Origin: Mycolicibacterium moriokaense
GTDB taxonomy: Bacteria > Actinomycetota > Actinomycetes > Mycobacteriales > Mycobacteriaceae
NCBI RefSeq assembly: GCF_003201655.1
Contig: NZ_QJJU01000012.1
Span: forward strand, 62,001-126,000
Reading direction: 5' to 3'
DNA length: 64,000 bases
Shown: positions 34,333 through 44,558 of the stretch, piece after piece
How the letters are laid out: every line of letters begins with the position of its first letter
How positions within the stretch are numbered: position 1 is the first letter of the stretch
Notes under the pieces: model-generated
The model's input: the letters and a program-made list of their open reading frames with translations, nothing else
What the model was told of the DNA's origin: nothing
The model's database searches: none
Made by a program: the position numbers and the translations under genes

Positions 34333-36618
34333 CTATCCGGCGTCGGCCGACACCACCGATGTGACGCGGTGGATGGCGAACTCGCGGACCCGGCCGGATG
34401 CCGGATCGTAAGCCGTAAGCTGCCCGCCCCGAACGTTGATCGGCGCGACCACTCGCTGCGTGGCCACCCCCGCCGGGTCGACGTATCCGATCACCACCGA
34501 CGACTGCAGGTGCGCGGCCTCCTGAAGTTGCGAGATCGCGACGGTCGGGTCCAGCCGCATGCTCGACGACGGTGTCGCCGCCACCTTGCGCAGCACTGCG
34601 ACGATCGCGCCAAGCGTCTGGCTGGTTGGCGTCGGCGTCGGACGGTAGGCGCGGCGCCGCGGCGGCGCGGGCACCCGGGCGCCACGGGCGCGGATGTCGA
34701 CGATCGTGCCTGCGGAATCCTCGGCCGCTGGCGCGAAACCGGCATCGCGCAGCGCGCCGAGCACTTCGGAGATCGGCGCCTGGGACACCGCGACGGTCGG
34801 CGCAAGCAGACGGATCTCCAGTTGTTCGACTGCGGGCGAAACGACGGCCTGGGCCAGCAGCGCCGGATCCTCGCACCGTACGAACGACTGCGCCATGCCG
34901 ACGCGCAGCTGGCCGTGGCGGCGTGCGACGTCGTCGATCAGGTACGTCAGTCCCTGCGGCACAGGTGTTTTCGAGTGCCGGCTGAACAACGCATGCAACT
35001 CGCTTGCGGTGCGCCCTGTGTCGAGCGCACGCCGGATCGAGGCCTCGCTGATGCGGTACACCATCGCCGCACCCGCCGATTCCACATTCGCCACCGCGCC
35101 CAGTTGTTCGGCAAGGTCGCGCTGCAAGGGGCCCGGCACGATAACCGTCAGGTCGGCCTGCAGCAGGAAGTGGTCGATGGGTTCGGGCAGCACCTTGTCC
35201 ATCGCGACGACGACCGCGTCCGCCTGCTCGCCCGCGAGCATCTTGCGCGCAGGCGAGGCGAGCGCGCCACGGCCAACCACGCCGAGCGCGTGCGCCTCGG
35301 TGAGCAGGTCGCCGATTGGGTCGGGCTGCAGGCGGGCCGCCCAGCGGGGGCGCCGCCAGATCATCGCGTGTGACGCTGAGGTGGCGTCGACGCCCGACCC
35401 CGCAGGCAGGTGGGCAAGTATGTCCAGCAGCAATCGCCGGTCCAGCGGCGCCGCGGTGGAGAACAGCGAATCCGATAGTGCCGCATAGGGTTTGCCGTCG
35501 GGTCCGCGGCTACCGATCAGGCTCGGCCTGCCAGACAGGTCTAGCCAGGTCGTCGCAAGCAGGTGCCACTTGAAGGCGGCCGACGATTCGATGAAGCGGT
35601 CGGCGGCCACCGTCGGTGCCCAGTATGGGCCTGTGCCGTCGTGTTGGTCGGGTTCTGGCAGCCCGGCCGCGATCAGGCCCGCGGCCGCCGACACTTCGAG
35701 GATAAGGCCGAGCCGGGCCTCGTCGATGCCCGTTAGCTTGGTAAGCCGCTTGACGTCGCGCACGCCAAGGCCGCCGCTGCGCAGCTCGGGAACCGGTGTG
35801 GCGCTGAGCGTTTCGAGTACCAACTCGACCTCGCGCTGCAGGTCGATCACCGCCCCTGCGGCCACGGCGTCGACGTCGGCGACGGTGGTTGTCGACACTG
35901 TCGGATCGGGTTGTGACAGCTGCGCCGGACCCGGCAGCTCGCCGCGCATCACCTGGCCGACCAGCCGGGGCAGGATCACCGTTTCGGCGTCCACCTGACG
36001 CAGCAGGCCTGCTGCCAGCAGCCGCTGCACCGGCCGGTCTGGCGGGGTGCCGGGCGCGGCGTCGCGGGTGCGGCCCATCGGCGAGCCCTCCAGCAGCTTT
36101 TGCAGCAGCTCGAGCTGGGCCGCGTCGAGTGCCTGCAGTCGGGCCGCGATGTCCGTCTGCTCGGTGTTCTCGATGGTGGCCTGGCCCGGATACCAGGGCA
36201 GCCCGGCCGCCGCCTCGGCCACCACGCGCACGGTGGCGTCGCCCCACACCAGTGCGCGCCCACGCAGGTCTTCGACGGCGGCGGTGACGGTGTCCTCGCC
36301 CGCGCGGTCGGCGATCAGCGCCATCAGTTTGGTCAGCGAGACGGCGCCGGTGTCCGCCTGCAGGACGAGCAGCGCGTCGAGCACCGCCAGCCGCAGGAAG
36401 TCGAGCTCATCGGTGGCGGCCTTGACCGATTGGCGGGCCTGGGCGCGGGCCGCCAGCGCCGCGATCGTGCCCGGTGGCGGTTGGGTCAGATCGGGCCGCA
36501 GCTCCAGCAGCCGGATCAGCCGCTCGTCATCAAGCTCGGCAAGCCAGGCGCCCATGGGGACGCCCGGCTGGGCAGTTTCCCGGGTCGCTTCGCTCCTGCC
36601 CTCCGGAGTTTCGGTCAT
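34333..36618 (-). CDS. Helicase-associated domain protein, Rv0862c-like
   Basis: This large protein (761 residues from the ATG at 36618; ATG 36555 would remove 21) resembles Rv0862c. It contains an N-terminal winged-helix-rich XPB/Ssl2 helicase-associated region ([20 protein letters not shown] onward), a middle region with [18 protein letters not shown] segments, and a C-terminal region that looks WYL-like: [19 protein letters not shown] followed by [22 protein letters not shown] domains sense nucleic acids or ligands in DNA-damage regulators, which fits the XPB neighbour. Function unproven; a DNA-repair cofactor is the best inference. Confidence 0.88.
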   Translation of the reverse strand: MTETPEGRSEATRETAQPGVPMGAWLAELDDERLIRLLELRPDLTQPPPGTIAALAARAQARQSVKAATDELDFLRLAVLDALLVLQADTGAVSLTKLMALIADRAGEDTVTAAVEDLRGRALVWGDATVRVVAEAAAGLPWYPGQATIENTEQTDIAARLQALDAAQLELLQKLLEGSPMGRTRDAAPGTPPDRPVQRLLAAGLLRQVDAETVILPRLVGQVMRGELPGPAQLSQPDPTVSTTTVADVDAVAAGAVIDLQREVELVLETLSATPVPELRSGGLGVRDVKRLTKLTGIDEARLGLILEVSAAAGLIAAGLPEPDQHDGTGPYWAPTVAADRFIESSAAFKWHLLATTWLDLSGRPSLIGSRGPDGKPYAALSDSLFSTAAPLDRRLLLDILAHLPAGSGVDATSASHAMIWRRPRWAARLQPDPIGDLLTEAHALGVVGRGALASPARKMLAGEQADAVVVAMDKVLPEPIDHFLLQADLTVIVPGPLQRDLAEQLGAVANVESAGAAMVYRISEASIRRALDTGRTASELHALFSRHSKTPVPQGLTYLIDDVARRHGQLRVGMAQSFVRCEDPALLAQAVVSPAVEQLEIRLLAPTVAVSQAPISEVLGALRDAGFAPAAEDSAGTIVDIRARGARVPAPPRRRAYRPTPTPTSQTLGAIVAVLRKVAATPSSSMRLDPTVAISQLQEAAHLQSSVVIGYVDPAGVATQRVVAPINVRGGQLTAYDPASGRVREFAIHRVTSVVSADAG

Positions 36619-36683
36619 TGTTGACCAGCGTAAGGCAGCCCGCCGGTGTCGCCACAGCTCGCTGCGCCTGCCACAATGTGCAC

Positions 36684-36878
36684 GTGGCAGACAACAAAGG
36701 GCAGAAGACCCGCTACGTCGACCCGGGCTGGCCCGCGACCGACGGCGACGACGATCACCCGATCAGCGAGCTGGCCGCCGACCGCACGGGCGCGTTGTCG
36801 CCCTTCGGTGAGCTGGAGTTCCCGCAGCCGGCCGATGAGCTTCCGTACGTCCACCCGGTCACGGTCGTCAACAAGTAG
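36684..36878 (+). CDS. Small conserved protein, Rv0863-like
   Basis: This 64-residue acidic protein starts at a GTG (36684; another in-frame GTG is at 36678). It reads [21 protein letters not shown], then [23 protein letters not shown]. No domain is recognised, but the same small gene sits between the helicase-associated gene and moaC2 in M. tuberculosis (Rv0863). The moaC2 GTG starts 2 bases after its stop, so it leads the Moco operon moaC2-mog-moaE2. Confidence 0.75.
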   Translation: MADNKGQKTRYVDPGWPATDGDDDHPISELAADRTGALSPFGELEFPQPADELPYVHPVTVVNK

Positions 36879-36880
36879 CG

Positions 36881-37360
36881 GTGACCGACCCCCCGCGTCG
36901 CTTATCGCACCTCGACGAGTCGGGCGCGGCGCACATGGTCGACGTGACCGCCAAGGACGCCACTAGGCGCACGGCCGTCGCTGCGGGGACTCTGCACACC
37001 ACACCCGAAGTCGTCGCCCTCATCGCGTCCGGCGGGCTGCCAAAGGGCGACGCCCTTGCGACCGCGCGGGTGGCAGGCATCCTGGCCGCCAAACGCACCA
37101 GTGACCTCATCCCGCTTTGCCATCAGCTCGCCCTGACCGGAGTCGACGTCGACTTCGAGGCGGGCGACGAAGACATCGGCATCACCGTGTCCGTGCGCAG
37201 CACCGACCGCACCGGCGTCGAGATGGAGGCGCTGACGGCCGTCAGCGTCGCCGCGCTGACGCTCTACGACATGATCAAGGCCGTCGACCCAGCCGCCCGC
37301 ATCGACGACATCCGGGTGTTGCGCAAAGAGGGCGGCAAGACAGGGCCGTGGACGAGATGA
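36881..37360 (+). CDS. moaC2: Cyclic pyranopterin monophosphate synthase MoaC2
   Basis: This 159-residue MoaC completes step two of the first stage of molybdenum cofactor synthesis, turning the MoaA product into cyclic pyranopterin monophosphate. Motifs are [34 protein letters not shown] and a C-terminal [14 protein letters not shown], with the conserved Lys and His residues of the active site. It starts with GTG, and the stop is shared with the mog start (ATGA, 37357-37360). Corresponds to Rv0864. Confidence 0.95.
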   Translation: MTDPPRRLSHLDESGAAHMVDVTAKDATRRTAVAAGTLHTTPEVVALIASGGLPKGDALATARVAGILAAKRTSDLIPLCHQLALTGVDVDFEAGDEDIGITVSVRSTDRTGVEMEALTAVSVAALTLYDMIKAVDPAARIDDIRVLRKEGGKTGPWTR

Positions 37361-37836
37361 CCCGATCGGGCCGGGTGGTGATCGCGTCAACACGGGCGGC
37401 GGCAGGTGTGTACGAGGACCGCTGCGGCCCGATCATCGTCGACTGGCTCAACCGGCAGGGCATCGCCGCTCCGGCAGCCGTGGTAGTCGCGGACGGCAGG
37501 GGCGTCGTCGACGCGCTGTTCGCCGCGATCGACGAAAACGTCGACGTGATAATCACTTCCGGCGGCACCGGCATCTCACCGACGGACGGCACGGCCGACG
37601 CAACCGCGGATATCGTCGACTATCAGATCCCCGGCCTTGCCGATGCGATCCGGCGCTCCGGCCTTCCACATGTGCCGACGTCGGTGCTGTCGCGCGGGGT
37701 ATGCGGTGTCAGGGGTCGCACGTTGATCGTGAACCTTCCCGGTTCCACCGGGGGCGTCAAAGACGGCCTCGGGGTGCTCGACGACGTTCTCGCGCATGCG
37801 CTCGACCAGCTCGCAGGGAAAGACCACACGCGATGA
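37357..37836 (+). CDS. mog: Molybdopterin adenylyltransferase Mog
   Basis: This 159-residue MogA/MoaB-type protein adenylates molybdopterin before molybdenum insertion. The MPT-binding signature [13 protein letters not shown] lies at about residues 66-78, and the [12 protein letters not shown] motif is near the C-terminus. The ATG at 37357 overlaps the moaC2 stop, and the stop overlaps the moaE2 start, so the three genes are translationally coupled. Corresponds to Rv0865. Confidence 0.94.
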   Translation: MTRSGRVVIASTRAAAGVYEDRCGPIIVDWLNRQGIAAPAAVVVADGRGVVDALFAAIDENVDVIITSGGTGISPTDGTADATADIVDYQIPGLADAIRRSGLPHVPTSVLSRGVCGVRGRTLIVNLPGSTGGVKDGLGVLDDVLAHALDQLAGKDHTR

Positions 37837-38261
37837 CCGCCGTCGTTCTGCGCGTCGAACTGACCGAGCAGCCGGTCGAGCTGTCCGACTACGAGGCGCT
37901 GGTGGCACACGAATCCGCAGGAGCCGTCGTGGGATTCGCCGGCGTGGTTCGCGATCACGACGACGGACGCACCGTCATCCGGCTGGAGTATTCCGCGCAC
38001 CCCTCAGCGCGACAGACTCTTGCGGACGTCGCGGCTGAGATCGCGGCCGACTGTCACGGCGTGCGGGCCATCGCGGTCAGCCACCGCATTGGCACGCTGC
38101 AGATCGGTGACGCGGCTCTGGTGGCAGCGGTCGCCGCCGACCACCGCGCGGCGGCATTCGAGACGTGCGCGCGCCTGGTCGACACGGTCAAGGCACGGCT
38201 ACCGGTGTGGAAGCACCAGTACTTCGCCGACGGCTCCGATGAGTGGGTGGGATCCGCCTGA
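37833..38261 (+). CDS. moaE2: Molybdopterin synthase catalytic subunit MoaE2
   Basis: This 142-residue MoaE partners with the small subunit MoaD2 (encoded on the minus strand at 39840) to put the dithiolene sulfurs on cyclic pyranopterin. The motif [14 protein letters not shown] is at the N-terminus, [12 protein letters not shown] and [17 protein letters not shown] at the C-terminus; the last lysine block contacts the MoaD C-terminus. The ATGA overlap with mog is at 37833-37836. It is convergent with rpfA, with 4 bases between the stops. Confidence 0.94.
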   Translation: MTAVVLRVELTEQPVELSDYEALVAHESAGAVVGFAGVVRDHDDGRTVIRLEYSAHPSARQTLADVAAEIAADCHGVRAIAVSHRIGTLQIGDAALVAAVAADHRAAAFETCARLVDTVKARLPVWKHQYFADGSDEWVGSA

Positions 38262-38265
38262 CCCG

Positions 38266-39614
<1,349 letters not shown>

Positions 39615-39674
39615 TCGAGGCACGGCAGGCCAACCGATTACGGGTCGATGGCTTGGGATTGAACCGTAGTGGGT

Positions 39675-39702
39675 CTCGTTGGTGACGTCACCTTTTGACG
39701 AG
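39675..39702. promoter_or_regulatory. 12-bp palindrome GGTGACGTCACC within a larger stem-loop, rpfA leader
   Basis: A perfect 12-bp palindrome (39681-39692) is flanked by CTCGT (39675-39679) and its complement ACGAG (39698-39702). It sits between the presumed rpfA start and the riboswitch and could be an operator or an RNA hairpin. It matches no bacterial regulator I can name. Confidence 0.35.
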
Positions 39703-39725
39703 CTCGGCGATTCGACCACAGGCAA

Positions 39726-39731
39726 ATACTA
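39726..39731 (-). promoter_or_regulatory. Possible rpfA -10 box (TAGTAT) in an AT-rich patch
   Basis: The minus-strand sequence TTTTTTAGTATTT is markedly AT-rich for this genome and contains TAGTAT. Transcription would start near 39719, giving a leader of about 320 bases that includes the whole riboswitch. A -35 at standard spacing is not obvious. Confidence 0.4.
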
Positions 39732-39822
39732 AAAAAGCTCTAAATCGCCAGGACGCCAATGTATTTCCGCAGGAGTATTCGGCCAAGTAACGATCCGAGG
39801 CCAGCTTGTGACCGTTTCGTTA

Positions 39823-39838
39823 TGTGACGCAAATCACG
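39823..39838 (-). promoter_or_regulatory. CRP/cAMP receptor protein binding site upstream of rpfA
   Basis: TGTGA-N6-TCACG (plus strand) matches the mycobacterial CRP consensus TGTGA-N6-TCACA at 9 of 10 defined bases. It lies directly after the moaD2 stop. CRP control of rpfA is established in M. tuberculosis (Rv3676), which supports a real site; binding here is predicted. Confidence 0.7.
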
Positions 39839-39839
39839 A

Positions 39840-40103
39840 TCATCCACCAGCAAATGGGGGAAGAACATCGACCGTCTGAGCGTCGCCCAGCGTCATCCTC
39901 AAGTCGCGCACCGCAATTCCGTCGCACAGGTATGAGCATCGGCTCAGTACTTTCCCCAGTTCGGGATCACGTTCACCGAGGTGCTGCACCAGTGCGCCGA
40001 CGGTGGTCCCCGGCGCGAGGCCGATGATCTCGTCGTCGAAACCCGCCGCCGAACGCGCTGCGGCGAAGTAGCGGACGGTTACCTTCACCGCCACGTCAGC
40101 CAC
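39840..40103 (-). CDS. moaD2: Molybdopterin synthase sulfur carrier subunit MoaD2
   Basis: This 87-residue beta-grasp (ubiquitin-like) protein ends in the required Gly-Gly (LPPFAGG), which is thiocarboxylated and delivers sulfur to MoaE. The N-terminal strand is VKVTVRYFAAARSAAG. The gene overlaps the end of moaA2 by 8 bases and is cotranscribed with it on the minus strand. The matching catalytic subunit moaE2 is on the opposite strand 1.6 kb away, with rpfA between. Corresponds to Rv0868c. Confidence 0.93.
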   Translation of the reverse strand: MADVAVKVTVRYFAAARSAAGFDDEIIGLAPGTTVGALVQHLGERDPELGKVLSRCSYLCDGIAVRDLRMTLGDAQTVDVLPPFAGG

Positions 40104-41154
40104 CGATCGCGCTCATCGGGCGGTCCGGCTGCACGAAGTCCGGGTCGTTGATGCCGTGCCCCGCCGCCTTGGCCCACATCGCGGCCCGCCACGCGGCTTC
40201 GAGCGCGTCATCGTCGGCCCCGGCACGCATCAGCGTGCGTAGGTCGGTCTCCTGCCGAGCGAACAGGCAATTGCGCACCTGGCCGTCCGCGGTGAGCCGG
40301 GTGCGGTCACAGGCCGAGCAGAACGCGTGCGAAACCGACGCGATGATGCCGACCTTGCCCACGGCTCCTGAACCGTCCACGACCTCCCACAGCTCCGCAG
40401 GTGCCGAACCACGCGGCGCCGGATCCGGTCGTAGATCGAAGTGCCTCTGCAGCACCGCCAGCACGTCGTCGGCGGCGACGGCCTCGCCGCGCTTCCACTC
40501 GTGGCCCGCGTCGAGCGGCATCTGTTCGATGATGCGCAGTTGGTATCCGCGCTCGAGGCAGAGCCGAAGCAGTGCGACGGCGTCGTCAAGCCCGGTGACC
40601 GGATCCAGCACCGCGTTCACCTTCACGGGGATCAGTCCGGCCGCCTTCGCGGCTTCGAGTCCGGCAAGCACGTCATGAAGCCGGTCTCGGCGGGTGATGC
40701 GGGCGAAGTGTGCGGCATCGACGGTGTCGAGTGAGACGTTGATCCTGTCCAGCCCAGCCCGCTTCAGCTTCGCGGCCCGCTTGTCCAGCCCAATGCCATT
40801 GGTGGTCAACGTGATTTCTGGGCGTGGCCTCAGGGCGGCGGTCGCCGCGACGACGCCCTCGAGGTTCTTGGCCACCAGCGGCTCGCCGCCGGTGAACCGG
40901 ACGCTGGTGGTGCCGAGCCTGGTGACCGCGATACGCAGCAGCCGGGTCAACTCGTCGGGATGCAGCAGCTGGTCGCCTGGCATCCAGTCCAGCCCCTCGG
41001 CAGGCATGCAGTACGTGCAGCGCAGATTGCACCGGTCGGTCAGCGACACCCGTAGGTCGGTGGCGATCCGGCCGAAGGTGTCGACGAGCGCGCCACTGGT
41101 CGGTGCCGGCGACGCGGGGCCCAGCGACGGCACGCCCAGATCGATGACGGTCAC
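40096..41154 (-). CDS. moaA2: GTP 3',8-cyclase MoaA2 (radical SAM)
   Basis: This 352-residue radical-SAM enzyme performs the first step of Moco synthesis, GTP to 3',8-cyclo-GTP. The N-terminal SAM cluster motif is C42-x3-C46-x2-C49 ([10 protein letters not shown]), followed by RFTGGEPL and NGIGLDK. The C-terminal GTP-side cluster Cys are in [10 protein letters not shown] and RNCLF. The start is GTG 41154, overlapping the stop of the YccF gene (GTGA); the longer frame upstream is antisense noise. Corresponds to Rv0869c. Confidence 0.94.
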   Translation of the reverse strand: MTVIDLGVPSLGPASPAPTSGALVDTFGRIATDLRVSLTDRCNLRCTYCMPAEGLDWMPGDQLLHPDELTRLLRIAVTRLGTTSVRFTGGEPLVAKNLEGVVAATAALRPRPEITLTTNGIGLDKRAAKLKRAGLDRINVSLDTVDAAHFARITRRDRLHDVLAGLEAAKAAGLIPVKVNAVLDPVTGLDDAVALLRLCLERGYQLRIIEQMPLDAGHEWKRGEAVAADDVLAVLQRHFDLRPDPAPRGSAPAELWEVVDGSGAVGKVGIIASVSHAFCSACDRTRLTADGQVRNCLFARQETDLRTLMRAGADDDALEAAWRAAMWAKAAGHGINDPDFVQPDRPMSAIGG

Positions 41155-41564
41155 GCGGCTGCTCGCGATTGATACGAGACGGAGTGCGCCTGATCGACGG
41201 GAACGATTTCCTTGCCAAGCGGCATCAGCGACACCGGGATCAGCTTGAGGTTGGCCAGCGCCAACGGGATGCCGATGATCGTGACGGCCATCGCCACCGC
41301 GGTGACGACGTGGCCGATGGCAAGCCAGATCCCGAACAGGATGATCCAGATGACATTGCCGATCAGCGCACCCGGCCGCGGCCCTGGCTTCTCGACGATG
41401 GTTCGGCCGAATGGCCACAGCGCATAGGACGCGATGCGCAGCGAGGCGAACCCGAACGGGATCGTGACGATCAGAACGAAGCAGATGAGCGCCGCAAGCA
41501 GGTAGCCCAGCGCCAACCACAGGCCGCCGAACACCAGCCAAATGACATTCAGGATCAGGCGCAT
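41151..41564 (-). CDS. YccF domain membrane protein, Rv0870c-like
   Basis: This 137-residue inner-membrane protein has two YccF repeats (the first [16 protein letters not shown], the second [19 protein letters not shown]), each with two hydrophobic helices, and a PFG/LG turn motif after each. Function of YccF proteins is unknown. It is coupled to moaA2 by a GTGA overlap, so it heads the minus-strand Moco operon YccF-moaA2-moaD2, although there is no known mechanistic link. Corresponds to Rv0870c. Confidence 0.9.
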   Translation of the reverse strand: MRLILNVIWLVFGGLWLALGYLLAALICFVLIVTIPFGFASLRIASYALWPFGRTIVEKPGPRPGALIGNVIWIILFGIWLAIGHVVTAVAMAVTIIGIPLALANLKLIPVSLMPLGKEIVPVDQAHSVSYQSRAAA

Positions 41565-41708
41565 CTTTCCTCCAGCGGTGGTTCAAGCCTACCGAGTAAA
41601 GGGGGTGATGGCCGGGGCGGCCTCCGAGTAGGATCACCAGAACGCGTCCCGGCGCAATCGGGACGCTTTCCTTATGTAAATGCACGAGTGGACAAGCGGG
41701 TGAGACCA

Positions 41709-42119
41709 GTGCCGACCGGCCGGGTTAAGTGGTACGACGCCGAGAAGGGCTTCGGCTTTTTGTCGCAGGAGGACGGAGAGGACGTCTACGTCCGGTCTTC
41801 CGCGCTGCCTGCCGGCGTCGAGGGGCTGAAGGCGGGCCAGAAGGTTGAATTCGGCATGGCCGCAGGGCGCCGCGGTCCGCAAGCGCTGAGCCTGAAGATC
41901 CTCGACGCACCGCCGAGCCTCACCAGAACCCGTCGCGAAGCCGCGGCCGCCGAGCACAAGCACACGCCCGACGAACTGCACGGCATGGTCGAGGACATGA
42001 TCACGCTGTTGGAGAGCGCCGTGCAGCCCGAGCTGCGCAAGGGCAAATATCCGGACCGCAAGGTCGCGCGGCGGGTGTCGGAGGTGGTTCGGGCCGTCGC
42101 AAGCGAACTCGACGCGTAA
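41709..42119 (+). CDS. cspB: Cold-shock domain protein CspB
   Basis: This 136-residue protein has a cold-shock OB-fold at about residues 3-66 with RNP1-like KGFGFLSQ and RNP2-like DVYVRSSAL. An actinobacterial C-terminal extension ([19 protein letters not shown] to the end) of 60 residues may mediate protein contacts. It starts at GTG 41709. The upstream frame extending back to 41169 is antisense to YccF and not part of the gene. Corresponds to Rv0871 (cspB). It is convergent with the DUF559 gene, which is separated by an inverted repeat. Confidence 0.92.
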   Translation: MPTGRVKWYDAEKGFGFLSQEDGEDVYVRSSALPAGVEGLKAGQKVEFGMAAGRRGPQALSLKILDAPPSLTRTRREAAAAEHKHTPDELHGMVEDMITLLESAVQPELRKGKYPDRKVARRVSEVVRAVASELDA

Positions 42120-42131
42120 AGCCCGGCCGAA

Positions 42132-42180
42132 CGTCGACTTGTTGTCGATGGATTGGGGAAATCACGTCAACAAGTCGACG
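42132..42180. repeat. 13-bp perfect inverted repeat at the 3' end of the DUF559 gene
   Basis: CGTCGACTTGTTG (42132-42144) and CAACAAGTCGACG (42168-42180) are perfect complements separated by 23 bases. The right arm lies inside the last codons of the minus-strand gene, the left arm between it and cspB. There is no T-run, so it is either a large-loop terminator or a protein/nuclease site. Confidence 0.6.
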
Positions 42181-43028
42181 CTCGACCATCCGGCGGCGTG
42201 TAGAGCGGCTCGTGTGCGCTCGACGATTGTGTGCGGGCGGTAGCGCAGCATCTCGGCGCTGACGCGAATGATGCGCCAGCCCGACGCCTCGAGTTCGGCC
42301 AGACGGTCGATGTCGCGTGTACGCCGGGCCGGATCGGTCCAATGTTGCTCGCCGTCGTATTCGACGCCGACCTTCCACTGATTCCAGCCCATATCAATGC
42401 GGCCCACGTGATCGCCGAATCGGTCGTACACGTCGATTTGCCTGCGGGGCCGCAACCCCGCGGCGGTAAGGACGAGGCGGGTACGCGTTTCCTGCGGTGA
42501 TTCGGCCCCGGCATCAGCCAGCGCTACCGCCTTGCGCAACTGGGCGAGGCCTCGTGCTCCGCGACGGCGATCTATGGGTATGTCGCTTGTCTTCAGAGCG
42601 CTTGCCTGCATCAACGCATCCAGACGAATGACTGCCAGCGTCAACCCATATCGACGGCCGAGGTCGAACGCCGTTCGTCCGGGCGTTGTCGTCGGAATGC
42701 CGCGGACGGTAGTCATTTCGTCGCTGCTGAGCTCATCGCTGTGCAGCACTATGCCGTCGGTCTTGTCTCGTGACCGCCGGTTCAGTTCGGCGGGAAGGCG
42801 CGCGTCGATCCACTTCGAGCCGTGCATCGCGGCCGCCGACAGCCCAGCGAGTGTTGCTTCGCGGCGCGACCACAACCATGCCGCAACTGCCTTGTCGACG
42901 GGCGAGAGTGTGTGGCCTCTGGGGACATACACGTTGCGGTGCACGGCGTCGTGGCGCGTGCGCAGTCCGTAATGCGTCACGAAACCAGCGGCCAGGGCCT
43001 CCGTGCCGACGAAGGGAACCACGGCCAT
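42162..43028 (-). CDS. DUF559/AbiEi-like endonuclease domain protein
   Basis: This protein of about 288 residues is typical of a family abundant in mycobacteria: an N-terminal AbiEi-like winged-helix region (first about 100 residues) and a C-terminal DUF559 restriction-endonuclease-like (PD-(D/E)XK/Vsr) domain. The C-terminal block has GRIDMGW, VGVEYDGEQHW and GWRIIRVSAEMLR, which fit the nuclease core. Such proteins may be toxin, antitoxin or DNA-repair factors; biological role unclear. I chose ATG 43028, 46 bases from the divergent GST start. In the M. tuberculosis order this gene is absent. Confidence 0.8.
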   Translation of the reverse strand: MAVVPFVGTEALAAGFVTHYGLRTRHDAVHRNVYVPRGHTLSPVDKAVAAWLWSRREATLAGLSAAAMHGSKWIDARLPAELNRRSRDKTDGIVLHSDELSSDEMTTVRGIPTTTPGRTAFDLGRRYGLTLAVIRLDALMQASALKTSDIPIDRRRGARGLAQLRKAVALADAGAESPQETRTRLVLTAAGLRPRRQIDVYDRFGDHVGRIDMGWNQWKVGVEYDGEQHWTDPARRTRDIDRLAELEASGWRIIRVSAEMLRYRPHTIVERTRAALHAAGWSSVDLLT

Positions 43029-43074
43029 AAGACGTGAACGTGTCGCGCGCGGTTCCAAGGGGCAGACTGGACGC

Positions 43075-44079
43075 ATGGCATATGTCGCCGGCGGTGGCGA
43101 GTTCAACCGCGACACCAACTACATCACCACGCGGATCACGGCAGACGGCCGCGACGGCTATCCCGTCGAGCCGGACCGCTACCGGCTTGTCGTCGCGCGG
43201 GCCTGCCCGTGGGCGAACCGCACCATCATCGTGCGACGCCTTCTCGGGCTGGAAGACGTTCTGTCGATTGGCTTTTGCGGACCCACCCACGACGAGCGCA
43301 GCTGGACGTTCGACCTGGACCCCGGCGGCGTCGACCCGGTGCTGAAGATCCACTACCTGCGCGACGCGTACAACAAACGCATCCCCGACTATCCCAAGGG
43401 CATCACGGTTCCCGCGATCGTGGACGTGCCGACGGGTGAGGTCGTCACCAACGACTTCGCGCAGATAACGCTCGACTTCTCCACCGAGTGGGCCAAGTTC
43501 CACCGCGAGGGCGCCCCGCAGCTGTATCCGGAAAATCTGCGCGACGAGATCGACGAGGTTGCCAAACGCATCTACACCGAGGTCAACAACGGCGTGTACC
43601 GGTGCGGCTTCGCCGGGTCGCAGGAGTCCTACGACAAGGCCTACGACCGGCTGTTCACCGCACTCGACTGGCTCTCCGAGCGCCTCGAGAATCAGCGCTA
43701 TCTCGTCGGTGACACCATCACCGAGGCCGACGTCCGGCTGTTCACCACTCTTGCCCGCTTCGATCCCGTCTATCACGGGCACTTCAAGTGCAACCGGCAG
43801 AAGCTATCCGAGATGCCGGTGCTGTGGGCCTATGCACGCGATCTCTTCCAGACACCGGGCTTCGGCGACACCACCGACTTCGTGCAGATCAAGCAGCATT
43901 ACTACATCGTGCACACGGATATCAATCCAACGCAGATCGTGCCCAAGGGGCCCGACCTCTCCAACTGGCTCACGTCGCACGGTCGGGAAACGTTAGGCGG
44001 CAAGCCTTTTGGAGACGGCACCCCGCCAGGACCCACGCGGGAAGGCGAACGCGTGCCAGTGGGACACGGGGCGGGCTAG
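43075..44079 (+). CDS. Xi-class glutathione S-transferase family protein (glutathionyl-hydroquinone reductase-like)
   Basis: This 334-residue xi-class GST has the catalytic Cys at CPWA (C44) within ARACPWANRTII, a thioredoxin-like N-terminal domain and an all-helical C-terminal domain with LSERLENQRYLVGDTITEADVRLF. The family reduces S-conjugates of hydroquinones using glutathione. Mycobacteria lack glutathione and use mycothiol, so the thiol cofactor may be mycothiol here (inference). I chose ATG 43075; a CAGACT box lies 6 bases upstream. Its end overlaps the DUF2771 gene by 4 bases on the other strand. Confidence 0.9.
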   Translation: MAYVAGGGEFNRDTNYITTRITADGRDGYPVEPDRYRLVVARACPWANRTIIVRRLLGLEDVLSIGFCGPTHDERSWTFDLDPGGVDPVLKIHYLRDAYNKRIPDYPKGITVPAIVDVPTGEVVTNDFAQITLDFSTEWAKFHREGAPQLYPENLRDEIDEVAKRIYTEVNNGVYRCGFAGSQESYDKAYDRLFTALDWLSERLENQRYLVGDTITEADVRLFTTLARFDPVYHGHFKCNRQKLSEMPVLWAYARDLFQTPGFGDTTDFVQIKQHYYIVHTDINPTQIVPKGPDLSNWLTSHGRETLGGKPFGDGTPPGPTREGERVPVGHGAG

Positions 44080-44558
44080 GACCAGACCGTCCGCACCGAC
44101 CACTCCGCGTGCGGAACGGGAAATTCGTTGCCCTTCTCGTCACGGACCAGCGTGGGTAGTTGTACGGCGATGCCAAACAGCTTGCCGCGGTGTGGATCCA
44201 CTGTCGGGATGGTGACCGCAAGCTTTGTGTCAGGCCGAAACTCGTCGACGACGTCGGCGCCCTCGTATGACCGCACCAAAACCCATGGAGCGCGCGCTAT
44301 CGCGGGGGGAACGGACAGTTGCACCGGGTGACGCGGGTCGACGGTGAGGGTGCCGTCGGTCCGCGGGGTGTCACAGTCGGTGGGGTTGAGCACCTCGCAA
44401 TATCGATACGGCCCCACCCGCACCAGCTGGCCGTGCGAAAAGGCGGTGATCTCAGGGTGTTCCGGCGGCGGATGCTGAGCGAGCCGCCAGATCAGGACGC
44501 CGGTCAGCACTGACGTGACGACCACCACGACCGCCAGCGAGGCGAGGACACGTTTCAC
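44076..44558 (-). CDS. DUF2771 membrane-anchored exported protein, Rv0875c-like
   Basis: This 160-residue protein starts with a hydrophobic anchor (VLASLAVVVVVTSVLTG, residues 4-20), then an extracytoplasmic domain with GPYRYCEVLNPTDCD (a likely disulfide) and WVLVRSYEGADVVDEF and KGNEFPVPHAEW blocks. It matches the DUF2771 family. The GTG start at 44558 overlaps the end of the MFS gene (GTGA), so the two are coupled, which suggests a joint envelope function. Corresponds to Rv0875c. Confidence 0.87.
   Translation of the reverse strand: MKRVLASLAVVVVVTSVLTGVLIWRLAQHPPPEHPEITAFSHGQLVRVGPYRYCEVLNPTDCDTPRTDGTLTVDPRHPVQLSVPPAIARAPWVLVRSYEGADVVDEFRPDTKLAVTIPTVDPHRGKLFGIAVQLPTLVRDEKGNEFPVPHAEWSVRTVWS

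Noticed and set aside
39681..39692. TGACGTCA as a cAMP response element
   Set aside because: That is a eukaryotic consensus; the bacterial CRP site nearby at 39823-39838 is the meaningful cAMP signal.
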